DNA of 64,000 nucleotides from assembly GCA_963556195.1 (NCBI GenBank), contig CAUVYP010000262.1:1554201-1618200 (forward strand), given 5' to 3'. This DNA comes from Sepiola atlantica (Eukaryota > Mollusca > Cephalopoda > Sepiida > Sepiolidae). This document shows positions 47,166-59,645 of this stretch, piece after piece (within the stretch, counting starts at the first letter, position 1; each line of letters opens with the position of its first letter). The notes under the pieces were generated by a model, which was not told the origin of the DNA, ran no database searches, and saw nothing but the letters and a program-made list of their open reading frames with translations. The position numbers and the translations under genes are program-made.

Positions 47166-47490
47166 GAAAAAAAATTGACTCTTCGAGGGGGGGGGGCTTT
47201 TTCCATCACTTTTCAACGTTGTTTAGTACTGATTTGAGAAAAAAACAATGCTATCATCGTCACGCTTTTAACAGGAAATGACGTCAGAGGAAATCCCTAA
47301 CGGCACTTTTTTGAAACATGCGTTTATAGTGACGCAAGTGTTGTTTAATCAATAACGGCACTTTTTTGACCATGAGTTTATAGTGAAGCAAGAGTTGCTT
47401 ATTGTAACCGCATTTCTTCTGTTGACATGATACCATCCTCCCAGGTATTACCTCCTCCTTTTTGAGAGGTGTGAAGTTAGTGTATTATCA
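47166..47490. repeat. Second L-tail, S54 and link block, E8
   Basis: It repeats TTGACTCTTCGAGGGGG to AACAGGAAATGACGTCAGAG (TGACGTCA at 47279-47286), then two S54 units and a link module. This is the same internal duplication of the L tail as in E4, so the duplication predates the split of E4 and E8. Confidence 0.7.
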
Positions 47491-49930
47491 GTAAAAAGAA
47501 AGTAATAAATAATTATGCACCACCATTGTTTTCACTAATATTTGTATACATATTAAATTACGTGTCCATAAGTAAAGTAATAAGAGAAATAATTATGCTC
47601 TGCCATTGTTTTCACTAATATTTGTACACATGTTAAATAACGTGTCAATAAGTAAAGTAAGACGAGAAATAATTATGCTCCGCCATTGTTTTCACTAATA
47701 TTTGTATACATGTTAAATAACGTGTCAATAAGTAAAGTAAGAAGAGAAATAATTATGCTCCGCCATTGTTTTCACTAATATTTGTACACATGTTAAATAA
47801 CGTCTCAATAAGTAAAGTAAGAAGAGAAATAATTATGCTCCGCCATTGTTTTCACTAATATTTGTATACATGTTAAATAACGTCTCAATAAGTAAAGTAA
47901 GAAGAGAAATAATTATGCTCCGCCATTGTTTTCACTAATATTTGTATACATGTTAAATAACGTCTCAATAAGTAAAGTAAGAAGAGAAATAATTATGCTC
48001 CGCCATTGTTTTCACTAAAGTTTGTATACATGTGTAATAACGTCTCAATAAGTAAAGTAAGAAGAGAAATAATTATGCTCCGCCATTGTTTTCACTAATA
48101 TTTGTACACATGTAAAATAACGTGTCAATAAGTAAAGTAAGAAGAGAAATAATTATGCTCCGCCATTGTTTTCACTAATATTTGTACACATGTTAAATAA
48201 CGTGTCAATAAGTAAAGTAAGACGAGAAATAATTATGCTCCGCCATTGTTTTCACTAATATTTGTACACATGTTAAATACTGTCTCAATAAGTAAAGTAA
48301 GACGAGAAATAATTATGCTCCGCCATTGTTTTCACTTATATTTGTATACATGTTAAATAACGTCTCAATAAGTAAAGTAAGACGAGCAATTATTATGCTC
48401 CGCCATTGTTTTCACTAATATTTGTACACATGTTAAATAACGTCTCAATAAGTTAAGTAAGACGAGAAATAATTATGCTCCGCCATTGTTTTCACTTATA
48501 TTTTTACACATGTAAAATAACGTCTCAATAAGTAAAGTAAGACGAGAAATAATTATGCTCCGCCATTGTTTTCACTTATATTTGTATACATGTTAAATAA
48601 CGTGTCAATAAGTAAAGTAAGACGAGAAATAATTATGCTCCGCCATTGTTTTCGCTAATATTTGTACCATGTTAAATACCGTCTCAATAAGTAAAGTAAG
48701 ACGAGAAATAATTATGCTCCGCCATTGTTTTCACTAATATTTGTACACATGTTAAATAACGTCTCAATAAGTAAAGTAAGACGAGAAATAATTATGCTCC
48801 GCCATTGTTTTCACTAATATTTGTACACATGTTAAATAACGTCTCAATAAGTAAAGTAAGACGAGAAATAATTATGCTCCACCATTGTTTTCACTAATAT
48901 TTGTACACATGTTTAATAACGTGTCAATAAGTAAAGTAAGACGAGAAATAATTATGCTCCGCCATTATTTACTAATATTTGTACACATGTTAAATAACGT
49001 CTCAATCAGTAAAGTAAGACGAGAAATAATTATGCTGCGCCATTGTTTTCACTTATATTTTAATACATGTTAAATAACGTGTCAATAAGTAAAGTAAGAC
49101 GAGAAATAATTATGCTCCGCCATTGTTTTCACTTATATTGTATACATGTTAAATAACGTGTCAAGAAGTAAAGTAAGACGTGAAATAATTATGCTCCGCC
49201 ATTGTTTTCACTAATATTGATACACATGTTAAATAACGTGTCAATAAGTAAAGTAAGACGAGAAATAATTATGCTCCGCCATTGTTTTCACTTATATTTG
49301 TATACATGTTAAGTAACGTGTCAATTAGTAAAGTAAGACGAGAAATAATTATGCTCCGTCATTGTTTTCACTTATATTTGTATACATGTTAAATAACGTG
49401 TCAATAAGTAAAGTAAGACGAGAAATAATTATGCTCCGCCATTGTTTTCACTAATATTTGTACACATGTTAAATACCGTCTCAATAAGTAAAGTAAGACG
49501 AGAAATAATTATGCTCCGCCATTAATTTCACTAATATTTGTACACATGTTAAATACCGTCACAATAAGTAAAGTAAGACGAGAAATAATTATGCTCCGCC
49601 ATTCTTTTCACTAATATTTGTACACAATATAAAGAACGTCTCAATAAGTAAAGTAAAAAGAGAAATAATTATGCTCCGCCATTGTTTTCACTAATATTTG
49701 TACACATGTTAAATAACGTCTCAATAAGTAAAGTAAGACTAGAAATAATTATGCTCCGCCATTGTTTTCACTAATATTATTACACATGTTAAATAACGTG
49801 TCAATAAGTAAAGTAAGACGAGAAATAATTATGCTCCGCCATTGTTTTCACTAATATTTGTACACATGTAAAATAACGTGTCAATAAGTAAAGTAAGACG
49901 AGAAATAATTATGCTCCGCCATTGTTTTCA
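47491..49930. repeat. S80 satellite (80-bp unit), E8
   Basis: About 30.5 units with a period of exactly 80 bp through most of the array. GAAGAGAAATAATTATGC units dominate the left part and GACGAGAAATAATTATGC units the rest. A few units have small deletions (TACCATG at 48666, ATTATTTACTAATATT at 48965). It ends in a unit that switches to S137 at GTTTTCACTTAAAATATTTC. Confidence 0.92.
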
Positions 49931-52831
49931 CTTAAAATATTTCTCAGGGTTGAAGGAGAGTGAAAAATTGGTTGGTATGAGGGGGGCGTGAGAGATTGAG
50001 TGGTCTGTGAAAATTTTAGGGGTCAGCCCGAACTTTTTAGGGGTCATGCCGAACTTTTTAGGGGTCAGGCCAAATTTTTTTTTTTTTTGAACTCAAAATA
50101 TTTCTCAGGGTTGGGAGAGAGTGAAAAATTAGGGGGCTGGAGAGATTTAGGGGTCGGGGAAAATTTTAGGGGTCAGGCGGAACTTTTTAGAGGTCAGGCC
50201 AAATTTTTTTCTTTTTTTTGGTTTTGAACTCAAAATATTTCTCATGGTTGGGGGAGAGTGAAAAATTAGGGGGCTGGAGAGATTTAGGGGTCGGGGAAAA
50301 TTTTAGGGGTCAGGCGGAACTTTTTAGGGGTCAGGCCAAATTTTTTTTTTTTTTTTTTTTTGAAGTCAAAATAGTTCTCATGGTTGGGGGAGAGTGAAAA
50401 ATTAGAGGGCTGGAGAGATTTAGGGGTCGGGGAAAATTTAAGAGGTCAGGACGAACTTTTTAGGGGTCAGGCCAAATTTTTTTCTTTTTTTTGGTTTTGA
50501 ACTGAAAATATTTCTCATGGTTGGGGGAGAGTGAAAAATTAGGGGGCTGGAGAGATTTAGGGGTCGGGGAAAATTTTAGGGGTAAGGACGAACTTTTTAG
50601 GGGTCAGGCCAAATTTTTTTGTTTTTTTTTGTTTTGAAGTCAAAATATTTCTCATGGTTGGGGGAGAGTTAAAAATTAGGGGGCTGGAGAGATTAAGGGG
50701 TCGGGGAAGATTTTAGGGGTCAGGACGAACTTTTGAGGGTTAAGGCCAAATTTTTTTCCTTTTTTTGGTTTTGAACTCAAAATATTAGTCAGGGTTGGGG
50801 GAGAGTGAACAATTAGGGGGATGGAGAGATTGAGGGGTCGGGGAAAATTTTAGGGGTCAAGACGAACTTTTTAGGGGTCAAGCCAAATTTTTTTCTTTTT
50901 TTTTGTTTTGAACTCAAAATATTTCTAAGGGTTGGGGGAGAGTGAACAATTAGGGGGCTGGAGAGATTGAGGGGTCGGGGAAAATTTTAGGGGTCAGGCC
51001 GAACTTTTTAGGGGTCAGGCCAAATTTTTTGTTTTTTTTTGTTTTTTTTTTGTTTTGAAGTCAAACTATTTCTCATGGTTGGGGGAGAGTGAAAAATTAG
51101 GGGGCTGGAGAGATTTAGGGGTCGGGGAAAATTTTAGGGGTCAGGCGGAACTTTTTAGGGGTCAGGCCAAATTTTTTTCTTTTTTTTGGTTTTGAACTAA
51201 AAATATTTCTCATGGTTGGGGGAGAGTGAAAAATTAGGGGGCTGGAGAGATTTAGGGTCGGGAAAATTTTAGGGGTCAGGCGGAACATTTTAAGGGTCAG
51301 GCCAAATTTTTTTGTTTTTTTTTGTTTTGAAGTCAAAATATTTCTCATGGTTGGGGGAGAGTGAAAAATTAGTTGGTATGGGGGGCTGGAGAGAATGAGG
51401 GGTCGGGGAAAATTTTCTGGGTCAGGCCGAACTTTTTAGGGGTCAGGCCAAATTTTTTTGTTTTTGTTGTTTTGAACTCAAAATATTTCTCAGGGTTAGG
51501 GGAGAGTGAAAAATTAGGGGGCTGGAGAGATTCAGGGGCCGGGGAAAATTTTAGGGGTCAGGCGGAACTTTTTAGAGGTCAGGCCAAATTTTTTTCTTTT
51601 TTTTGGTTTTGAACTCAAAATATTTCTCATGGTTGGGGGAGAGTGAAAAATTAGGGGGCTGGAGAGATTTAGGGGTCGGGGAAAATTTTAGGGGTCAGGA
51701 CGAACTTTTTAGGGGTCAGGCCAAATTTTTTTTTTTTTTTTTTTTGAAGTCAAAATAGTTCTCATGGTTGGGGGAGAGTGAAAAATTAGAGGGCTGGAGA
51801 GATTTAGGGGTCGGGGAAAATTTAAGAGGTCAGGACGAACTTTTTAGGGGTCAGGCCAAATTTTTTTCTTTTTTTTGGTTTTGAACTGAAAATATTTCTC
51901 ATGGTTGGGGGAGAGTGAAAAATTAGGGGGCTGGAGAGATTTAGGGGTCGGGGAAAATTTTAGATGTCAGGACGAACTTTTTAGAGGTCAGGCCAAATTT
52001 TTTTGTTTTTTTTTTGTTTTGAAGTCAAAATATTTCTCATGGTTGGGGGAGAGTGAAAAATTAGGGGGCTGGTTAGATTGAGGGGTCGGGGAAAATTTTA
52101 GGGGTCGGGACGAACTTTTTAGGGTTAAGGCCAAATTTTTTTCCTTTTTTTTGGTTTTGAACTCAAAATATTAGTCAGGGTTGGGGGAGAGTGAACAATT
52201 AGGGGGCTGGAGAGATTGAGGGGTCGGGGATAATTTTAGGGGTCAGGACGAACTTTTTAGGGTCAAGCCAAATTTTTTTCTTTTTTTTTGTTTTGAACTC
52301 AAAATATTTCTAAGGGTTGGGGGAGAGTGAAAAATTAGGTGGCTGGAGAGATTTAGGGGTCGGGGAAAATTTTAGGGGTCAGGCGGAACTTTTTAGGGGT
52401 CAGGCCAAATTTTTTTCTTTTTTTTGTTTTTTTTTGTTTTGAAGTCAAACTATTTCTCATGGTTGGGGGAGAGTGAAAAATTAGGGGGCTGGAGAGATTT
52501 AGGGGTCGGGGAAAATTTTAGGGGTCAGGCGGAACTTTTTAGGGGTCAGGCCAAATTTTTTTCTTTTTTTGGGTTTTGAACTCAAAATATTTCTCATGGT
52601 TGGGGGAGAGTGAAAAATTAGGGGGCTGGAGAGATTTAGGGTCGGGAAAATTTTAGGGGTCAGGCAAAACATTTTAAGGGTCAGGCCAAATTTTTTTGTT
52701 TTTTTTTGTTTTGAAGTCAAAATATTTCTCATGGTTGGGGGAGAGTGAAAAATTAGGGGGCTGGAGAGATTTAAGGGTCGGGGAAAATTTTCGGAGTCAG
52801 GCCAAATTTTTTACGGGTCAGCCCAAATTTA
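49931..52831. repeat. S137 satellite array, E8
   Basis: About 21 units. The first two (49931-50118) match only E9 at 57690-57877, while the rest matches E7. The breakpoint of the 7.76-kb duplication therefore lies near 50119-50150. Confidence 0.9.
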
Positions 52832-54040
52832 GGGGCAGAGATATGTACGTATTTAGCTTCCACACCGGGGCGGCGATAGGTACTTATTTAGCATTCAGCG
52901 GTTGTGATAGGTACTTATATAGCATGTGCACATGGGCGGTAATAAGTACGTATATAGTATGCGCACTGGGGCAGTGATAGGTGTGTATTTAGCATGCGCA
53001 CTGAGGCAGCGATCGGTTCATATATAGCACGCACACCGGGGCGGCGATAGGTACGTATATAGCACGCGCACAGGGACGGCGAAAGGTACATATTTAAAAT
53101 TCACACCGGGGCGGCGAAAGGTACATATTTAAAATTCACACCGGGGCGGCGATAGGTACGTATTTAGCATTCACACCGGGGAAGCGATAGGTATGTATTT
53201 AGCATTCACACCGGGGCAGCGATATGTACGTATTTAGCTTCTGCACCGGGGCGGCGATAGGTACGTGTTTAGAATTCACACCGGGGCGGCGATAGGTATG
53301 TATTTAGCATTCGCACCGGGGCGGCGATATGTACGTATTTAGCTTCCACACCAGGGCGGCGATAGGTACGTATTCAGAATTCAGGGGTGGCGATAGCTAC
53401 GTATATAGCATGTACACATGGGCAGCAATAAGTACGTACATAGCATGCGCTCTGCGGCGGCGATCAGTACATATATAGCACGCACACCGAGGCGGCGAAA
53501 GGTATGTATTTCGCATTCGCACTGTGGTGGTGATAGGTACGTATTTAGCATTCGCACCGGGGCGGCTATAGGTACACATTTAGCATTCGCACCAGGGCGG
53601 CTATAGGTACGTATTTATCATTCGCACTGGGCCGGCGATAAGTACGTATTTAGCATTCACACCAAAGTGGCAATATGTACATATTAATTATTCGCACTAG
53701 GGCAGCGATACGTACTTATGTAGCATGCACACCGGGGCGCAATTTGTATGTCTTTAGTATTCGCACTAGGGCAGCGATAGGTACTTATGTAGCATGCACA
53801 CCGGGGCGCAATAGGTATGTATTTAGCATTCACATCGGGGCAACGATAGGTACTATTTAGCATTCGCAACGGGGCGGCGATAGGTACTTAAATAGTATCT
53901 GCACCGGGGCGGCGATAGGTACGTATATAGTATGTGCACTGGGGCGGCGATAGGTATGTATATAGTATACTCACCGGGGTGATGATAGATACGTATATAG
54001 TATGAACACCGTGATGGAGATAAGTACCTATATAGAAGGC
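52832..54040. repeat. S35 minisatellite, E8
   Basis: About 34 units, almost identical to 45073-46281. Confidence 0.9.
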
Positions 54041-54294
54041 GCAGATAGAGGTGTTACTTTTTATAGAAATATGTCATACTATTACCCTGGGCAATAAGAG
54101 AAATGGTGGGGAAGAAACAGCTTTTGCAAAAGGCAAAATTAGAAAGTAGTTGCGAAGAGAAAGGTAGCAGATAAAGAGACGACTATAGAGACAGGAGGCA
54201 GACATAGAAGTTTAAATATAAAGATGTTACACACACGATCTTTCTTCAAATATATGTTTTTATGCCTCCGAGCAACGCCGGGTAGCCCCGCTAG
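54041..54294 (+). other. R module, short form: 3' end of E8
   Basis: 254 bp with the same 17-base deletion and GCCTCCGAGC arm as E7, as expected for its copy. CTAG at 54291-54294 touches the TC of E9. Confidence 0.85.
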
Positions 54295-54313
54295 TCTCCT
54301 ATATAAAGGCCAG

Positions 54314-54361
<48 letters not shown>

Positions 54362-55250
54362 TTGTTTGTTTGTATGTCCAGATACTCCTCCGAGTGTACC
54401 CAACAAACAGTCACACGGTTGACATCATCATGACCGGCCAGCCCCGGGACGCGTAATATCTCAGAACCGGAAATAGAAATTGACTCTTTGGGGGTCGACT
54501 GAGCACTTTTCTCCAATGGGGGTGTGGTTTTTTCCTCGATTTTCAACGTTGTTTAGTACTAATTTGAGAAAAAACAATGCTATCATGTATAATTTTAGAA
54601 ATATGCAAAGTCACGCTTTTATTTAACAGGAAATGACGTCAGAGGAAAAGAGTGTAGGGAAGAAAATCCCTCACACTAAAACTCTTCTTTCCCTCTCACT
54701 CCCACCATTTCTACCTTCCCTTCCTCCCTTACGCCCGTTCTGTTGTTATGATACCACCCTCCTAGGCATTACCTCCTCCTTTTTGAGAGTTGTGGGGATA
54801 GTGCGGCGGTGTGACTGCTTCAGGTCAAATTAGGGGGGGGTGTCGGCATTCGCCGGTGTGAGCGCCTCACGCCAAATTTGGGGGAGAAGCGCATCAGGCG
54901 AAATTTGGTGGGGGGGAGTGTCGGAAAAAAAATTGACTCTTCGAGGGGGGGGGGCTTTTTCCATCACTTTTCAACGTTGTTTAGTACTGATTTGAGAAAA
55001 AAACAATGCTATCATCGTCACGCTTTTAACAGGAAATGACGTCAGAGGAAATCCCTAACGGCACTTTTTTGAAACATGCGTTTATAGTGACGCAAGTGTT
55101 GTTTAATCAATAACGGCACTTTTTTGACCATGAGTTTATAGTGAAGCAAGAGTTGCTTATTGTAACCGCATTTCTTCTGTTGACATGATACCATCCTCCC
55201 AGGTATTACCTCCTCCTTTTTGAGAGGTGTGAAGTTAGTGTATTATCAGT
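54295..55250 (+). other. L module, type C with link, S46, second L-tail, S54 and link (E9)
   Basis: Copy of 46536-47490 with an S46 base change (CATTCGCCGG against CATTCGTCGG) and one or two fewer G near 54910. TGACGTCA sites lie at 54634-54641 and 55037-55044. Confidence 0.78.
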
Positions 55251-57689
55251 AAAAAGAAAGTAATAAATAATTATGCACCACCATTGTTTTCACTAATATT
55301 TGTATACATATTAAATTACGTGTCCATAAGTAAAGTAATAAGAGAAATAATTATGCTCTGCCATTGTTTTCACTAATATTTGTACACATGTTAAATAACG
55401 TGTCAATAAGTAAAGTAAGACGAGAAATAATTATGCTCCGCCATTGTTTTCACTAATATTTGTATACATGTTAAATAACGTGTCAATAAGTAAAGTAAGA
55501 AGAGAAATAATTATGCTCCGCCATTGTTTTCACTAATATTTGTACACATGTTAAATAACGTCTCAATAAGTAAAGTAAGAAGAGAAATAATTATGCTCCG
55601 CCATTGTTTTCACTAATATTTGTATACATGTTAAATAACGTCTCAATAAGTAAAGTAAGAAGAGAAATAATTATGCTCCGCCATTGTTTTCACTAATATT
55701 TGTATACATGTTAAATAACGTCTCAATAAGTAAAGTAAGAAGAGAAATAATTATGCTCCGCCATTGTTTTCACTAAAGTTTGTATACATGTGTAATAACG
55801 TCTCAATAAGTAAAGTAAGAAGAGAAATAATTATGCTCCGCCATTGTTTTCACTAATATTTGTACACATGTAAAATAACGTGTCAATAAGTAAAGTAAGA
55901 AGAGAAATAATTATGCTCCGCCATTGTTTTCACTAATATTTGTACACATGTTAAATAACGTGTCAATAAGTAAAGTAAGACGAGAAATAATTATGCTCCG
56001 CCATTGTTTTCACTAATATTTGTACACATGTTAAATACTGTCTCAATAAGTAAAGTAAGACGAGAAATAATTATGCTCCGCCATTGTTTTCACTTATATT
56101 TGTATACATGTTAAATAACGTCTCAATAAGTAAAGTAAGACGAGCAATTATTATGCTCCGCCATTGTTTTCACTAATATTTGTACACATGTTAAATAACG
56201 TCTCAATAAGTTAAGTAAGACGAGAAATAATTATGCTCCGCCATTGTTTTCACTTATATTTTTACACATGTAAAATAACGTCTCAATAAGTAAAGTAAGA
56301 CGAGAAATAATTATGCTCCGCCATTGTTTTCACTTATATTTGTATACATGTTAAATAACGTGTCAATAAGTAAAGTAAGACGAGAAATAATTATGCTCCG
56401 CCATTGTTTTCGCTAATATTTGTACCATGTTAAATACCGTCTCAATAAGTAAAGTAAGACGAGAAATAATTATGCTCCGCCATTGTTTTCACTAATATTT
56501 GTACACATGTTAAATAACGTCTCAATAAGTAAAGTAAGACGAGAAATAATTATGCTCCGCCATTGTTTTCACTAATATTTGTACACATGTTAAATAACGT
56601 CTCAATAAGTAAAGTAAGACGAGAAATAATTATGCTCCACCATTGTTTTCACTAATATTTGTACACATGTTTAATAACGTGTCAATAAGTAAAGTAAGAC
56701 GAGAAATAATTATGCTCCGCCATTATTTACTAATATTTGTACACATGTTAAATAACGTCTCAATCAGTAAAGTAAGACGAGAAATAATTATGCTGCGCCA
56801 TTGTTTTCACTTATATTTTAATACATGTTAAATAACGTGTCAATAAGTAAAGTAAGACGAGAAATAATTATGCTCCGCCATTGTTTTCACTTATATTGTA
56901 TACATGTTAAATAACGTGTCAAGAAGTAAAGTAAGACGTGAAATAATTATGCTCCGCCATTGTTTTCACTAATATTGATACACATGTTAAATAACGTGTC
57001 AATAAGTAAAGTAAGACGAGAAATAATTATGCTCCGCCATTGTTTTCACTTATATTTGTATACATGTTAAGTAACGTGTCAATTAGTAAAGTAAGACGAG
57101 AAATAATTATGCTCCGTCATTGTTTTCACTTATATTTGTATACATGTTAAATAACGTGTCAATAAGTAAAGTAAGACGAGAAATAATTATGCTCCGCCAT
57201 TGTTTTCACTAATATTTGTACACATGTTAAATACCGTCTCAATAAGTAAAGTAAGACGAGAAATAATTATGCTCCGCCATTAATTTCACTAATATTTGTA
57301 CACATGTTAAATACCGTCACAATAAGTAAAGTAAGACGAGAAATAATTATGCTCCGCCATTCTTTTCACTAATATTTGTACACAATATAAAGAACGTCTC
57401 AATAAGTAAAGTAAAAAGAGAAATAATTATGCTCCGCCATTGTTTTCACTAATATTTGTACACATGTTAAATAACGTCTCAATAAGTAAAGTAAGACTAG
57501 AAATAATTATGCTCCGCCATTGTTTTCACTAATATTATTACACATGTTAAATAACGTGTCAATAAGTAAAGTAAGACGAGAAATAATTATGCTCCGCCAT
57601 TGTTTTCACTAATATTTGTACACATGTAAAATAACGTGTCAATAAGTAAAGTAAGACGAGAAATAATTATGCTCCGCCATTGTTTTCAC
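55251..57689. repeat. S80 satellite, E9 first array
   Basis: About 30.5 units, copying the 47491-49930 array unit by unit, including the same small deletions. Confidence 0.92.
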
Positions 57690-58361
57690 TTAAAATATTT
57701 CTCAGGGTTGAAGGAGAGTGAAAAATTGGTTGGTATGAGGGGGGCGTGAGAGATTGAGTGGTCTGTGAAAATTTTAGGGGTCAGCCCGAACTTTTTAGGG
57801 GTCATGCCGAACTTTTTAGGGGTCAGGCCAAATTTTTTTTTTTTTTGAACTCAAAATATTTCTCAGGGTTGGGAGAGAGTGAAAAATTAGGGGGCTGGAG
57901 AGATTGAGGGGTCGGGAAAAATTTTAGGGGTCAGGCCGAACTTTTTAAGGGTGAGGCCAAATTTTGTTGTTTTTTTTTGTTTTGATGTCAAAATATTTCT
58001 CATGGTTGGGGTTGAGTGAAACATTAGGGGGCTGGAGAGATAGAGGGGTCGTGGAAAATTTTAGGAGTAAGGCCGAACTTTTTAGGGGTCAGGCCAAATT
58101 TTTTTTTGTTTTTTTTTGTTTTGAAATCAAAATATTTCTCATGGTTGGGGAGAGTGACAAATTAGATGGCCGGAGAGATTTAGGGGTCGGGGAAAATTTT
58201 AGGGGTCAGGACGAACTTTTTAGGGGTCAGGCCAAGTTTTTTTCTTTTTTTTTGGTTTTGAACTCAAAATATTTCTCAGGGTTGGGGGAGAGTGAAAAAT
58301 TATGGGGCTGGAGAGATTTAGGGGTCGGGGAAAATTTTAGGGGTCAGGACGAACTTTTTAG
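57690..58361. repeat. S137 satellite, E9 first block
   Basis: About five units. From 57906 they are unlike the E8 copy (GGGGTTGAGTGAAACATTAG, AGATAGAGGGGTCGTGG). It ends within a unit at GAACTTTTTAGTGAAGCC, switching to S54 through the shared TTTAGTGAAG-like stretch. Confidence 0.88.
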
Positions 58362-58535
58362 TGAAGCCAAGGTTGCTTAATCAATAACGGCACTTTTTTG
58401 AACACGAGTTTGTAGTTAAGCCAGGGTTGCTTAATCCTAACTGCATTTCTTCTGTTGACATGATACCATCCTCCCAGGTATAACCTCCTTCTTTTTGAGA
58501 GGTGTGAAGTTAGTGTAGTATCAGTGAAATTAAAG
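58362..58535. repeat. S54 units and link module, E9 second cycle
   Basis: About 1.5 S54 units (AACGGCACTTTTTTGAACAC, GAGTTTGTAGTTAAGCC) and a link module (TTGACATGATACCATCC). It is closest to 10190-10345 of E4 rather than to the first cycle of E9. Confidence 0.75.
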
Positions 58536-59645
58536 TAATAAATAATTATGCACCACCATTGTTTTCACTAATATTTGTATACATATTAAATAACGTCTAA
58601 ATAAGTAAAATAAGAAGAGAAAAATTTTGCTCCGCCATTGTTTTCACTAATATTTGTATACATGTTAAATAACGTGTCAATAAGTAAGTAAGAAAAGAAA
58701 AATTATGCTCCGCCATTGTTTTCACTAATATTTGTATACATGTTAAATAACGTGTCAATAAGTAAAGTAAGAAGAGAAAAATTATGCTCCGCCATTGTTT
58801 TCACTAATATTTGTATACATGTTAAATAACATGTCAATAAGTAAAGTAAGAAAAGAAATAATTATGCTCCGCCATTGTTTTCACTAATATTTGTATACAT
58901 GTTAAATAACGTGTCAATAAGTAAGTAAGAACAGAAAAATTATGCTCCGCCATTGTTTTCACTAATATTTGTATACATGTTAAATAACGTGTCAATAAGT
59001 AAAGTAACTAGAGCAAAATTATGCTCCGCCATTGTTTTCACTAATATTTGTATACATGTTAAATAACGTGTCAATAAGTAAAGAAAGAAGAGAAATAATT
59101 ATGCTCCACCATTGTTTTCACTTATATTTGTATACATGTTAAATAACGTGTCAATATGTAAAGTAAGAAGAGAAATAATTATGCTCCACCACTGTTTTCA
59201 CTAATATTTGTATACATGTTAAATAACGTGTCAATAAGTAAAGTAAGAAGAGAAATAATTATGCTCCACCACTGTTTTCACTAATATTTGTATACATGTT
59301 AAATAACGTGTCAATAAGTAAAGTAAGAAAAGAAATAATTATGCTCCGCCACTGTTTTCACTAATATTTGTATACATGTTAAATAACGTGTCAATAAGTA
59401 AAGCAAGCAGAGAAATAATTATGCTCCACGACTGTTTTCACTAATATTTGTATACATGTTAAATAACGTGTCAATAAGTAAAGTAAGAAAAGAAATAATT
59501 ATGCTCCGCCATTGTTTTCACTAATATTTGTATACATGTTAAATAACGTGTCAATAAGTAAAGTAAGAAGAAAAATAATTATGCTCCACCATTGTTTTCA
59601 CTTATATTTGTATACATGTTAAATAACGTGTCAATAAGCTCCATT
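58536..59645. repeat. S80 satellite, E9 second array
   Basis: About 13.7 units, distinct from the first array in mostly having ATGTTAAATAACGTGTC with GAAGAGAAA or GAAAAGAAA. The two S80 arrays were therefore amplified separately. It ends TAAGCTCCATTATGCTTTTG, entering S137. Confidence 0.9.

Larger units (their letters stand above)
42360..50118. repeat. 7.76-kb direct tandem duplication, copy 1
   Basis: Spans the S137-S35-R end of E7 and the L-S80 start of E8. It repeats at +7759 (later +7758 after a one-G difference near 47150). By eye I see about six differences, for example at 42910, 44816, 45006, 45102 and 47099. Both boundaries lie inside S137. Confidence 0.85.
46536..54294 (+). mobile_element. 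E8: complete Helitron-like element, type C 5' half, E7-like 3' half
   Basis: 7,759 bp from TCTCCTATATAAAGGCC to CTAG (54291-54294). Parts: L type C, link, S46, second L tail, S54, link, S80, S137, S35, R short form. Its 3' half from about 50119 is a copy of E7 and its 5' half matches E9, so it is a chimera made by recombination in S137. No coding gene was recognised. Confidence 0.82.
50119..57905. repeat. 7.76-kb direct tandem duplication, copy 2
   Basis: Second copy, covering the S137-S35-R end of E8 and the L-S80 start of E9. Similarity ends at about 57905, where AGATTGAGGGG replaces AGATTTAGGGG and the following units diverge. The simplest origin is unequal exchange between S137 arrays of neighbouring elements. 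A collapsed or mis-joined assembly is the alternative. Confidence 0.85.

Noticed and set aside
47491..49930. CRISPR-like array (regular 80-bp spacing)
   Set aside because: Units are repeated end to end with no unique spacers, and the surroundings are eukaryotic transposons. This is a satellite.
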